From contig JADZCB010000444.1 in assembly GCA_020851775.1 (NCBI GenBank), forward strand, positions 1-34,699: DNA of 34,699 nt, given 5' to 3'. Made by a program: the position numbers and the translations under genes. Positions 1 to 7,540 of this stretch are shown here, piece by piece (the stretch's first letter is position 1; each line of letters begins with the position of its first letter). This DNA is from Gammaproteobacteria bacterium (GTDB lineage: Bacteria > Pseudomonadota > Gammaproteobacteria > Ga0077536). The notes below the pieces were generated by a model that was given only the letters and a program-made list of their open reading frames with translations, searched no databases and was not told the origin of the DNA.

Positions 1-345
1 AGCTTGTCGATCTCCGCCGAGATGACCGCATCCGGCTTCTTCGACAGTGCCGTCCGCTGGTACAGCATGCTGCCGATTTTCTGCCGCAGCGTACGCACGT
101 CCCAGCGTTCGATGCGGCACATCTCGGCGTAGAAGTCGCGCGCCAGCGGATCCTTGATCGGCAGCAGCTCGATGAAGTGGCTCCAGCTCAATGTTTGCGA
201 CAGCGTCGCAAGAATGCGCTCGTCGGTCACCCATTCCGCAAACCGAGCCATCCGCGTCAGGGCTGTGTAGCTGAAGCCGGCGCCGAACTCCGCTGTCAAT
301 TCTCGCGACACGGTCGCAAGAATCTGCTTGCCGTAAGCCGCGCGC
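1..345 (-). pseudogene. YhcG/DUF1016-family fragment (partial, decayed)
   Basis: Reading the minus strand gives a stretch matching the N-terminal DUF1016 domain of YhcG-type PDDEXK nuclease proteins. It contains AAYGKQILATVSRELTAEFG, then ATLSQTLSWSHFIELLPIKD, then FYAEMCRIERWDVRTLRQKI and SMLYQRTALSKKP. The rest of the gene lies beyond the left edge of the window. On the upstream side homology stops near 345, where family members have a conserved helix ending in an Ile-Gly-Arg-type motif. What precedes it here is unrelated sequence with no convincing start codon or ribosome-binding site. I read it as a gene that has lost its 5' end, joined to other decayed sequence. The family call is fairly safe; the function of YhcG proteins (a proposed nuclease role) is only known from the family. 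Confidence 0.65.
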
Positions 346-414
346 CCTGGCTGCAGGCTAGGCGCATTCTCGCCTGCCGTCGTCGCGCACAGGTCCCGCC
401 CGCTTCCGGCGGGC

Positions 415-913
415 TCACAGGGCACGGTCGTCGTCATTCTCCTGGCGGTTGCCCTTCACGTGTGCCCAGAACGAGACCTTGCGGGCGTGACGCGTTCTGA
501 TCGCAGCTTCGAAGTCGCCATGCGGCTGCAGCGGAAGCAAGCCGACACCCGTCCCTGCAATCTCTCGAAGCCGCGTCCAGTAGCGCGCGGCGTGGCGGTA
601 GGTACGGGCGTAGGCGCGATCGAGAATGCCCGTCAACAGTGCCCGGTACACGGCAGTCTGGCAGTCTCTGCGCGACAGAGTTCGCGTTCGCGCAAAGCCT
701 TGGCCAACGGCACGAGCGTCCCGTAGTCATCGCCGCGGATGAGCGCAGGCTCGGCGAGCAGCACCGCCTCGGCATCGCCGTCTTCCTCGAGTTCCAGCGA
801 CACCGCGGCGGCCCTGATCGGATCGTCATGGTTCAGCGCCAAGCTGCGCGCAGCGGCGCGGACACCTCGACAATGTCAGTTTCGAGTTTCCCCGCGCCGA
901 GCAGCTTGCCTGA
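415..913 (-). pseudogene. DUF6880-like C-terminal remnant, frameshifted
   Basis: Two minus-strand frames join into one recognisable C-terminus. From about 913 to 650 the frame reads NHDDPIRAAAVSLELEEDGD and then RGDDYGTLVPLAKALRERE. It then runs into a stop, while the neighbouring frame carries on with YRALLTGILDRAYARTYRHA, ARYWTRLREIA and the terminal FEAAIRTRHARKVSFWAHV, stopping at 415. That ending (an alpha-helical repeat, then an Arg-Lys-x-x-Phe-Trp motif) resembles DUF6880 proteins of unknown function. A frameshift near 640-655 and a stop at 914-916 on the upstream side show it is not intact. There is no known function to assign. Confidence 0.45.
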
Positions 914-1195
914 TCAGCGCCATTGATGAGTAAGCGATTCGCGTGGCCGCGGTGACGCGGACCTGCTCGAGCTGCTGTTTCGCTACGCCCCGGACGAGGC
1001 CGTTCGCAAGCGCAACCTTGGTAGACAGCCAGGCGACCCTGTTCGGATTCGAATAGCAAGCCGCTTGAAGTTCAAGCGGTCGCAATAGCTGCGGCCAATG
1101 GGTTCTTATGGATCAACCACATGGCAGCGCCTGCCCGCTTGCCCAGCAACTCTTCGAGTTCAACATGGCATTTGCCAGCAAGCCCGAAGGGCTCA
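914..1195. other. Gap with no supportable gene
   Basis: About 280 bases between the DUF6880-like remnant and the end of the ThDP enzyme gene. Short open frames exist on both strands, but none has a family match, codon pattern or ribosome-binding site I can defend. It may be further decayed coding sequence belonging to the remnants on its left. Confidence 0.4.
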
Positions 1196-2827
1196 TCAGA
1201 TTCGTTCATCGTAGTCGCGCTTCTTGATGTGGCAAGCAATGACCGAGAAGGTATCTGCGGCCATCGATTGGCGGAGTGCATCGGCCAACTTCTCACGGGT
1301 GTTGACCTCAAACCCGACCCCACCCAGTGCTCGCGCCGCACCCGCGAAGTCGGTCGCTCCGAACTCCACTCCTAGATTTCGCATTCCCGAGCTACGCTGC
1401 TTGAGTTCAATCAGCGCCAGCGACTGATCGACGAAGACCACGCAAATGACACCGATCTTGCGGTCGCGCGCAGTTGCGAGTTCGCCGAGGACCATTTCGA
1501 ACCCGGCATCGCCGCTGAATGAGACAACCGGACGCTGCGGGCTCGCGAGCTTGGCGCCCATCGCCAGCGGCAGCGCGCAGCCCATCGTGCACAGACCCGT
1601 CGACTGCATCAGCCCGTGCGGCTCGATGCACTGCCACACCTGGCTCAGCAGGATGCGGTGTGCGCCGCTGTCGGCGCTGGCCAGTGTGTTGGCCGGCATC
1701 GTCCGGCGCACGGTGTCGACGATCGCGGCTGGCCCCCACGCCTCTGCGGCACGGAAGATCTTAGCCAGTGCCTGACGCTTCGCGTCGAGTTCTGCGGAAG
1801 TCCATGCGGATACGATCTGCTGTCCCGCGAACAACGCCGTCATCGTCTCGCCGACGTGCCCGACGAAGCTCAGCGGCGCCTGGTGCATGTAGTGCGTGTT
1901 AGGCACTGCCGTGACTTCGATGACGTGCGCGCCGGGAGGCCATGGGTCGCGCCAGCCGGTTCGCATCTCGATCGGGTCATAGCCTGCCAGGACGATTAGA
2001 TCGGCGTCTTGCAGTGTGCCGATCAGCACCTCGTCGGCACGCGGTGAGAGGCCAGCGCCGCCGAGCACCATCGGATCGCGCTCGTCGACGATCCCCTTGG
2101 CCTTGTAGGTCGTGATCAGCGGCAGGCGATGCGCCCTGACAAGGTCTGCCACCTGCGGCGCGCACTGCTGCGACAACACCTCGACACCGGCCAGAACCAC
2201 GGGCTTGCGGGCCTGTGCGATCCACTCGCGCGCCTGCGCGAACGCCGGCGAGGCTGCCGGCGCCATCGGCGCAGACCTGACGCGGCGCACCGGCGCCGTC
2301 ACCGGTTCGAGTGTACGCGCTACCGCGATCGGGATATCGATATGCACCGGGCCGGGTGGATCTTCGAGTGCGATCGCCACCGCCTTATCAATCATCACGT
2401 CGATCGCGCCGCTCGCGGCCGTGAACGTGGCCTTAACAATTGGTCCGAAGGCTGCGGCGTGGTCGAAGACCTGGTGCGTGTACGTGTAGGTTTCGGACGG
2501 ATCGACGCGCCCGGTCAGGAAGATCAGCGGCACTCGATCCTGCTGGGCGTTGGCAATGACGTTGAAGGCGTTGGCGGCGCCCGGCCCCACGGTTGCGATC
2601 AGGACACCTGGCGCGTGCGTGCGATGGTAGGTGCCTTCGGCCATGAAGCCGCCACAGTTCTCGTGCTTGACGAGCACGAAGTCGATGCCGACTTCGTCGA
2701 GTGCGTCCATCATCGTCAGCACTTCACCGCCCGGCATGCCGAACGCGTGCCGTACGCCGGCTTCCTTCAGGCGTCGTGCGATGACTTGGGCGGCATTGAG
2801 CGCAGGGCTGGTTTGCGAAGCCGACAT
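1196..2827 (-). CDS. ThDP-dependent acetolactate-synthase-like enzyme
   Basis: A 543-residue thiamine-diphosphate enzyme with the three-domain layout of acetolactate synthase, benzoylformate decarboxylase and relatives. The N-terminal PYR domain has the activating Glu in KHEN (about residue 50) followed by GFMAEG and TVGPGAANA. The C-terminal PP domain has the ThDP/Mg motif beginning SGDAGFEM and ending in VDQSLALIELKQ, where the classical Asn-Asn is replaced by Val-Asp. Reactions in this family cleave or form a C-C bond next to a 2-oxo group. Its place behind an aminotransferase suggests action on a 2-oxo acid, but decarboxylase, lyase and synthase roles cannot be separated here. The start is the ATG at 2827, which overlaps the stop of the upstream acyl-CoA dehydrogenase by one base (TGATG). 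It is the last gene of a four-gene operon. Confidence 0.85.
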   Translation of the reverse strand: MSASQTSPALNAAQVIARRLKEAGVRHAFGMPGGEVLTMMDALDEVGIDFVLVKHENCGGFMAEGTYHRTHAPGVLIATVGPGAANAFNVIANAQQDRVPLIFLTGRVDPSETYTYTHQVFDHAAAFGPIVKATFTAASGAIDVMIDKAVAIALEDPPGPVHIDIPIAVARTLEPVTAPVRRVRSAPMAPAASPAFAQAREWIAQARKPVVLAGVEVLSQQCAPQVADLVRAHRLPLITTYKAKGIVDERDPMVLGGAGLSPRADEVLIGTLQDADLIVLAGYDPIEMRTGWRDPWPPGAHVIEVTAVPNTHYMHQAPLSFVGHVGETMTALFAGQQIVSAWTSAELDAKRQALAKIFRAAEAWGPAAIVDTVRRTMPANTLASADSGAHRILLSQVWQCIEPHGLMQSTGLCTMGCALPLAMGAKLASPQRPVVSFSGDAGFEMVLGELATARDRKIGVICVVFVDQSLALIELKQRSSGMRNLGVEFGATDFAGAARALGGVGFEVNTREKLADALRQSMAADTFSVIACHIKKRDYDERI

Positions 2828-4065
2828 CAGACGGCGCTCTTTGGTCTTGCAGCCGATGCCGCCCGGTCGGCGGGCGGCATCAGGTAGCCGTCGCGTGTTT
2901 GCGGCAGTTTGCGCCCGAGCAGGCTCGAGGCCACCTGGGTGCGCAAAATCTGTGCTGTACCGCCCGCAATCGTGAACATGCGCGCGTCGCGGACATGCCG
3001 CTCCAACGGCATTTCGCGGGCATAGCCCGAAGAGCCAAACATCTGCAACGCGTCGCTGGTGACCTTGTTCGCCGTCTCGGCGGCGAAGATCTTGGCCTGT
3101 GCGGCATGCAGGATGTCGGGGAAGCCCCCGTCCTCTGGGCTTGCGGCACGGTACAGCAGAAGGCGTGCTGCCTCCAGTTGAATCGACATGTCGGCCAGCA
3201 TCCATTGCAGGCCCTGGAACTCGGCGATCGGTCGTCCAAACTGCTCGCGCGCGTTCACGTAGGCTAACGCCTCGTCGAAGGCTCCCTGAGCGATGCCGAG
3301 CGCCACCGCGCCGGCACCGACGCGCTGTGCGTTGTAGGCTCGCATCAGGGAAGCAAACCCGCGCTTCGCTCCGCCTGGCGCGGTGAGCATCATCGACTTG
3401 TGAACCATCAGGTCATCGAAGTGAATGTGCGTCTCCGGGATGCCGCGCACACCCATCGCCAGCGTGCGGTCGGCGACCTGCATCGCGGCGGGATCGGAGG
3501 CGTCACGTCGAACCACGATAAAGCCCGCGATCCCCTGCTCTACTCCGCCATCGAACACGCGCGCAAACACCAGATGTAAACGTGAGACGCCGCCGCCGGT
3601 GATCCAGTACTTGTGTCCGTTAATGCGGTAATGATCACCCTGGCGGTCGGCCCGGGTGGTCATCTCGCTGGCCGCGCTGCCGGCATTCGGCTCGGAGATG
3701 CAGATCGCCGGCTTATCGCCTCCGAGCACACACTCGGCGGCGATCTTCTTCTGTTCGTCGGTGCCGTACGCCATCACTGCACCAATGGCTCCGAGGTTGG
3801 AGTCAACGGTGATGCGGCCCATCGTTGCGCAGGCCTGAGCCATCTCTTCGATCACAAGCACCGTATCCAGGTGACTGATGCCTTGGCCGCCGTACGCCTT
3901 CGGGATCATCATGCCCATGAAGCCGGCGTCGCGCAGCTTCGCGACGTTGTCCCAGGGGTAGGCCTCGGTCGCATCGGTACGCGCGGCTGTGGCTGCGAAT
4001 TCGCCTTGCGCCAGTTTGCGCGCGGCGGCTTTCAAAGCGGTCTGTTCAGGGGTTAATGGGAACAC
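2827..4065 (-). CDS. Acyl-CoA dehydrogenase
   Basis: A 412-residue FAD flavoprotein of the acyl-CoA dehydrogenase family, which introduces an alpha,beta double bond into acyl-CoA thioesters. Visible landmarks are the N-terminal helical domain, the flavin/substrate motif CISEPNAGSAASEM (about residue 140), KYWITGGG, the helix REQFGRPIAEFQ and the C-terminal QMFGSSGYAREMPLERHVRD. The usual C-terminal catalytic Glu position (IYEGT in MCAD) reads IAGGT, so the base is not evident. The GTG at 4065 is preferred over upstream in-frame starts because GAGGAGA lies just before it and the family's N-terminus begins there. It follows the CoA-transferase by 16 bases, so a CoA thioester made by that enzyme is the likely substrate. 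Confidence 0.85.
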   Translation of the reverse strand: MFPLTPEQTALKAAARKLAQGEFAATAARTDATEAYPWDNVAKLRDAGFMGMMIPKAYGGQGISHLDTVLVIEEMAQACATMGRITVDSNLGAIGAVMAYGTDEQKKIAAECVLGGDKPAICISEPNAGSAASEMTTRADRQGDHYRINGHKYWITGGGVSRLHLVFARVFDGGVEQGIAGFIVVRRDASDPAAMQVADRTLAMGVRGIPETHIHFDDLMVHKSMMLTAPGGAKRGFASLMRAYNAQRVGAGAVALGIAQGAFDEALAYVNAREQFGRPIAEFQGLQWMLADMSIQLEAARLLLYRAASPEDGGFPDILHAAQAKIFAAETANKVTSDALQMFGSSGYAREMPLERHVRDARMFTIAGGTAQILRTQVASSLLGRKLPQTRDGYLMPPADRAASAARPKSAV

Positions 4066-4081
4066 GTTGCGTCTCCTCGGT

Positions 4082-5281
4082 TCAAGCGTCGGTAGTTCGG
4101 CTCGCGCGGCCCAGCCAGTCATGGAGTACCGCGTCGTGGTGTTCGTCCTGTCGGGGCGGTGGGTGGCGATAGGTGATGGGCGTTTCGGACAGTTTCAGCG
4201 GATTGGCCAACAGACTCACGGTGCCAGAGGCCGCGCCCGGGTAGGCAAGGGCCAGCTCGGCGCCGCGTGCACGCACGTGTGGGTCCGAGAACACCTGCTC
4301 GAGGTTGTTGACGGGACCGCAAGGCACGCCAATCGCTTCAAGCAGGGCGAGCCAGTCAGCACGTGGGCGTTTGGCCAGTTGCCGCTCAATCAGCTCGCAC
4401 AGATGTTCGCGGTGCTCGATGCGTGCGACGTTCGTGGTGTAGTGCGGGTCCGAGACGAGATGCGGCAAACCGACGCATTCGCAGAACTTGCGAAACTGGC
4501 CATCGTTTCCGACCGCGAGGATCATCGGCGCATCGGCCGTCGCGAACACCTGGTACGGTACGATGTTGGGATGGCCGTTCCCGAGCCGCGTGGGATTCTG
4601 CCGCGACATCAGATAGTTGGTGCCGGCATTGGCCAGCCAGGCGATCTGCGTATCCAGCAGCGAGATGTCGATCTGCTGGCCCTGCCCCGTGGCGTCCCGG
4701 TGGCGCAGCGCCGCCAGGATGCCGACGGTCGCATACATGCCGGTCATGATGTCGGCAATGCCGACGCCGACCTTCATCGGCAAGCCGGTGGGCTCGCCGG
4801 TCAAACTCATGATGCCGCCCATGCCCTGGATCAGAAAGTCGTAGCCGGCGCGGTGCGCATAGGGCCCGGTCTGGCCAAAGCCGGTAATCGAGCAGTACAC
4901 GAGCCGAGGGAAGCGTGCCCTCAACTGGGCATAGCCCAGACCGTACTTCGCCAGCCCGCCGACCTTGTAATTCTCGACCAGGATGTCGGCGTGTTCGAGC
5001 AGTTCGAGCACCAGAGCCACGCCGGCGGGCGTGGCGATATCGATATCGATCGAGCGCTTGTTGCGGTTGGCGCAGAGGTAGTAGGCACTCTCCTTGGTAG
5101 GACTACCGTCGTCTCCGGTCACGAATGGCGGGCCCCAGCGCCGCGTATCGTCGCCCTCGCCAGGCTTCTCGACCTTCACGATGTCCGCGCCAAGGTCGCC
5201 CAGCAGTTGTGTGGCAGTCGGGCCGGCGAGAATCCGCGACAGGTCGAGCACGCGCACGCCCGCGAGCGACATCGCAGTCAT
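4082..5281 (-). CDS. CaiB/BaiF family (class III) CoA-transferase
   Basis: A 399-residue class III CoA-transferase, which moves CoA from a donor thioester to a carboxylic acid through an aspartyl-CoA anhydride. The N-terminus (LAGVRVLDLSRILAGPTATQ, then LGADIVKVEKPGEGDDTR) and the segment YCSITGFGQTGPYAHRAGYD, followed by IQGMGGIMSLTGEP, are diagnostic. The Asp of the RAGYD stretch is the expected catalytic aspartate. The ATG at 5281 overlaps the aminotransferase stop in an ATGA junction, which points to translational coupling; a longer upstream reading is not family-like. Within the operon it probably activates the acid produced downstream of transamination, feeding the acyl-CoA dehydrogenase. 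Substrate unknown. Confidence 0.9.
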   Translation of the reverse strand: MTAMSLAGVRVLDLSRILAGPTATQLLGDLGADIVKVEKPGEGDDTRRWGPPFVTGDDGSPTKESAYYLCANRNKRSIDIDIATPAGVALVLELLEHADILVENYKVGGLAKYGLGYAQLRARFPRLVYCSITGFGQTGPYAHRAGYDFLIQGMGGIMSLTGEPTGLPMKVGVGIADIMTGMYATVGILAALRHRDATGQGQQIDISLLDTQIAWLANAGTNYLMSRQNPTRLGNGHPNIVPYQVFATADAPMILAVGNDGQFRKFCECVGLPHLVSDPHYTTNVARIEHREHLCELIERQLAKRPRADWLALLEAIGVPCGPVNNLEQVFSDPHVRARGAELALAYPGAASGTVSLLANPLKLSETPITYRHPPPRQDEHHDAVLHDWLGRASRTTDA

Positions 5282-6477
5282 AGAAGTCGCTCCACGGCCA
5301 CCTTGATCCGATCTGCTGCCTGCTCCAGCTTGACTTCCGACGTGGCGTACGAAAGACGAACATGCGCAGGCATACCGAAGCCCGAGCCAGGCACCACGGC
5401 CACGCCCTGCGTCAGCAGATAGTTCGAGAAGGCAACGTCGTCGGTCAGCGTCTCGCCCTCGGGCGTGCGCCGGCCGAGTAGCGCGGCCACGCACGGGAAC
5501 ATGTAGAACGCGCCCTGGGGTCGTGGGCAGGCCAGCGAAGGGATCTCGGCAAAGCGGGTCAGCAGAAGGTCACGCCGCGCCTGGAAGCGCGCGCAGCGCT
5601 CGCGCACGAATCCATGCGGGCCGTCGAGCGCTGCCGCTGCCGCCGCCTGGGAAATCGAAGCGGTGTGCGAGTTGACCTGCATCTGCAGCTTCGTCAACGC
5701 AGCGATCAGTGACTTGGGACCACCGGCGAAGCCGACGCGCCAGCCGGTCATCGAGTAGGCCTTGGAGACGCCGTTGACCGTGAGCGTGCGCTCGCGCAGA
5801 TTCGGTGCGATCTGTGCGACGGTGGCGAATGTCATGCCGTCGAACACAATATGCTCGTAGATGTCGTCGGCGAGGATCCAGAAGTTCTTGTGTGGACTGT
5901 GCTCGAGCACGTCGGTCAAGGCCTTCAACTGTGCTGCCGTGTAGGCCGCGCCACTCGGGTTGCTGGGCGAATTGAGCACGACCCACTTGGTCCGCTCGGT
6001 GAGTGCGGCCTCGAGTGCCGCGGGCTGCAGCAGGAAGGCGTCTTCAATTCGTGTCGCGACCGGCTTCAGCACGCCTGCGTGCATAGTCACCATGTCCGCA
6101 TACGAGGCCCAGTATGGGGTGGGCATCACCACCTCGTCGCCGGGCCGTAGCGTGGCGAGAAACGCTTGGTAGAGGACCTGCTTGCCGCCGCAGCCGACGC
6201 TGATCTCACCCAACCCGAACTCGAGACCGTTGTCGCGCTTGAACTTCCGCGATATGGCTTCGCGCAGTGCGATCGTGCCGTTGATCGGTGTGTACTTGGT
6301 TTCCTGATTGGCGATGGCCTTGACGGCTGCGTCGCAAATGTGCGGCGGGGTCGGGAAGTCCGGCTCGCCGAGCGTCATGTCGACGACGCTCTTGCCAGCC
6401 AAGATCACCTGGCGCGTCCTCTCTGCCATCTGCTGGATCGGAGACATGCGGATGCGCTGAACACTATCTGAATACAC
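5278..6477 (-). CDS. Class I PLP-dependent aminotransferase
   Basis: A 399-residue fold-type I aminotransferase of the AspC-like group, cytosolic and pyridoxal-phosphate dependent. It shows LGEPDFPTPPHI near the N-terminus, YTPINGTIALREAIS, the cofactor-binding NSPSNPSGAAYT, ILADDIYEHIVFDG, the Schiff-base lysine in NGVSKAYSMTGWRVGF and the substrate carboxylate Arg in HVRLSYATS. The start chosen is GTG at 6477, because GGAAAGG precedes it by about nine bases; an in-frame TTG at 6510 would add 11 residues. It is the first gene of the operon and sits divergently from the LysR gene. The likely role is deamination of an amino acid delivered by the nearby importer, giving a 2-oxo acid. Specificity cannot be read. 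Confidence 0.88.
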   Translation of the reverse strand: MYSDSVQRIRMSPIQQMAERTRQVILAGKSVVDMTLGEPDFPTPPHICDAAVKAIANQETKYTPINGTIALREAISRKFKRDNGLEFGLGEISVGCGGKQVLYQAFLATLRPGDEVVMPTPYWASYADMVTMHAGVLKPVATRIEDAFLLQPAALEAALTERTKWVVLNSPSNPSGAAYTAAQLKALTDVLEHSPHKNFWILADDIYEHIVFDGMTFATVAQIAPNLRERTLTVNGVSKAYSMTGWRVGFAGGPKSLIAALTKLQMQVNSHTASISQAAAAAALDGPHGFVRERCARFQARRDLLLTRFAEIPSLACPRPQGAFYMFPCVAALLGRRTPEGETLTDDVAFSNYLLTQGVAVVPGSGFGMPAHVRLSYATSEVKLEQAADRIKVAVERLL

Positions 6478-6635
6478 GGGGCGGCCTTTCCGGATGCTGA
6501 GTCCAGGCAAGTAGGGTGGGACTCACAAGGTACGGCATGGCGGTATCATCAGTTCAAGTCTTGTCACATACAATTGAATTCGAAATCAACACGGTGCGAT
6601 TTCAAAGCCGCGCCATCTGATGGGTTCGTACTCCG
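6478..6635. promoter_or_regulatory. Divergent control region, aminotransferase operon / LysR gene
   Basis: A 158-base region between two divergent starts, lower in GC than its surroundings. It has an inverted pair TTCAA (6553-6557) and TTGAA (6574-6578) separated by 16 bases, followed by TTCGAA. The 8-mer CAATTGAA at 6571-6578 recurs in front of the livG operon (14155-14162). LysR-type regulators usually bind such dyads beside their own gene. The exact promoter boxes are not clear enough to place. Confidence 0.5.
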
Positions 6636-7529
6636 TTGATCACTCTGAAGCAACTGGAGTTGCTGGTCGCCATGGCGGAGGCTCGCAGCATGTCCGCGGG
6701 AGGCACGCGGATCGGCATGAGCGCGTCAGCCACCAGCCACGCGTTGCGTGCCCTGGAAACCAACTTGGGCGTCATCGTCGTCGATCGACACGCCAAGAAT
6801 TTCGGCCTCACGGATGCCGGAAGTCGAGTGCTGCAACATGCGCTCGATGTCTTCACCTCGCTCAAGACTATCGAACAGGAAGGTAAGGCGGCCGCCGAGC
6901 TGAAAACGGGAGTGCTGCGCATCGGCTCGTTCGGCATCACCTCGTCGGTCCGCATCTTGCCGACGCTCATGGATCGGTTCCGCGCGCAGTATCCCGGCAT
7001 TGAGATCTGTATCGTCGAAGATCCCGATCAAGGCGTTGAGCAAGCGTTGGCCGAAGGTCGCGTAGACCTCGGGGTGGTGGTGCTTCCCAAACCGCAGTTC
7101 GACACGATTCTGTTGGCGGTCGACGAGTTGGTGGCTGTGCTGCCGGGCTCCAATCCGCTGGCTCGTTGCGAGCGCATCGAACTACGTGACCTCATCAAGT
7201 ATCCGTTCATCATGACCCAGGCCGGTTCGCAGGGGCTCGTGCGCAAGCTCTTCGATCGCTGCGGACTCGTACCGAGAATTACGCACGAACTCTCGCAGGT
7301 GTGGTCCATCCTCGACTTTGTGGGACGAGGTCAGGGCGTTTCCGTCGTCGCCTCGCTGGCCTTGCCAGATGGATTCCCCGGCGTCATTACGCGTCCCATC
7401 CTCCCGCGTTCTCAGCGCCGCATCGGCTTGGCGTGTCGCGACGAAACCCGCCTCGCACTGCAGGGGCGCGCATTCTGGCGGATGGCGCGCAGTGCTGTCG
7501 CAGCTCGGCAGCTTTCTGGTGGCAACTGA
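6636..7529 (+). CDS. LysR-family transcriptional regulator
   Basis: A 297-residue LysR-type regulator. The N-terminal winged helix-turn-helix spans about residues 1-60 (ITLKQLELLVAMAEARSMSA, then SHALRALETNLGVIVVDRH and LTDAGSRVL). A linker helix leads to a periplasmic-binding-protein-like effector domain beginning about residue 92 (LRIGSFGITSSVRILPTLMD). An in-frame TGA lies just upstream, so TTG at 6636 is essentially the only start that keeps the full HTH. It is transcribed away from the aminotransferase operon and ends 11 bases from the convergent amidohydrolase gene. By position it is the likely activator of both flanking operons, with an imported compound or intermediate as inducer; that is inference. 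Confidence 0.92.
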   Translation: MITLKQLELLVAMAEARSMSAGGTRIGMSASATSHALRALETNLGVIVVDRHAKNFGLTDAGSRVLQHALDVFTSLKTIEQEGKAAAELKTGVLRIGSFGITSSVRILPTLMDRFRAQYPGIEICIVEDPDQGVEQALAEGRVDLGVVVLPKPQFDTILLAVDELVAVLPGSNPLARCERIELRDLIKYPFIMTQAGSQGLVRKLFDRCGLVPRITHELSQVWSILDFVGRGQGVSVVASLALPDGFPGVITRPILPRSQRRIGLACRDETRLALQGRAFWRMARSAVAARQLSGGN

Positions 7530-7540
7530 TCAGCCATCGC

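Noticed and set aside
392-413. GC-rich hairpin after the DUF6880-like remnant as a terminator
   Set aside because: The stem is short and no T-tract follows on either strand, so it is not convincing.
3989-5422. 477-codon plus-strand open frame opposite the CoA-transferase
   Set aside because: It has no recognisable domain and covers a well-supported minus-strand gene; typical antisense openness in GC-rich DNA.
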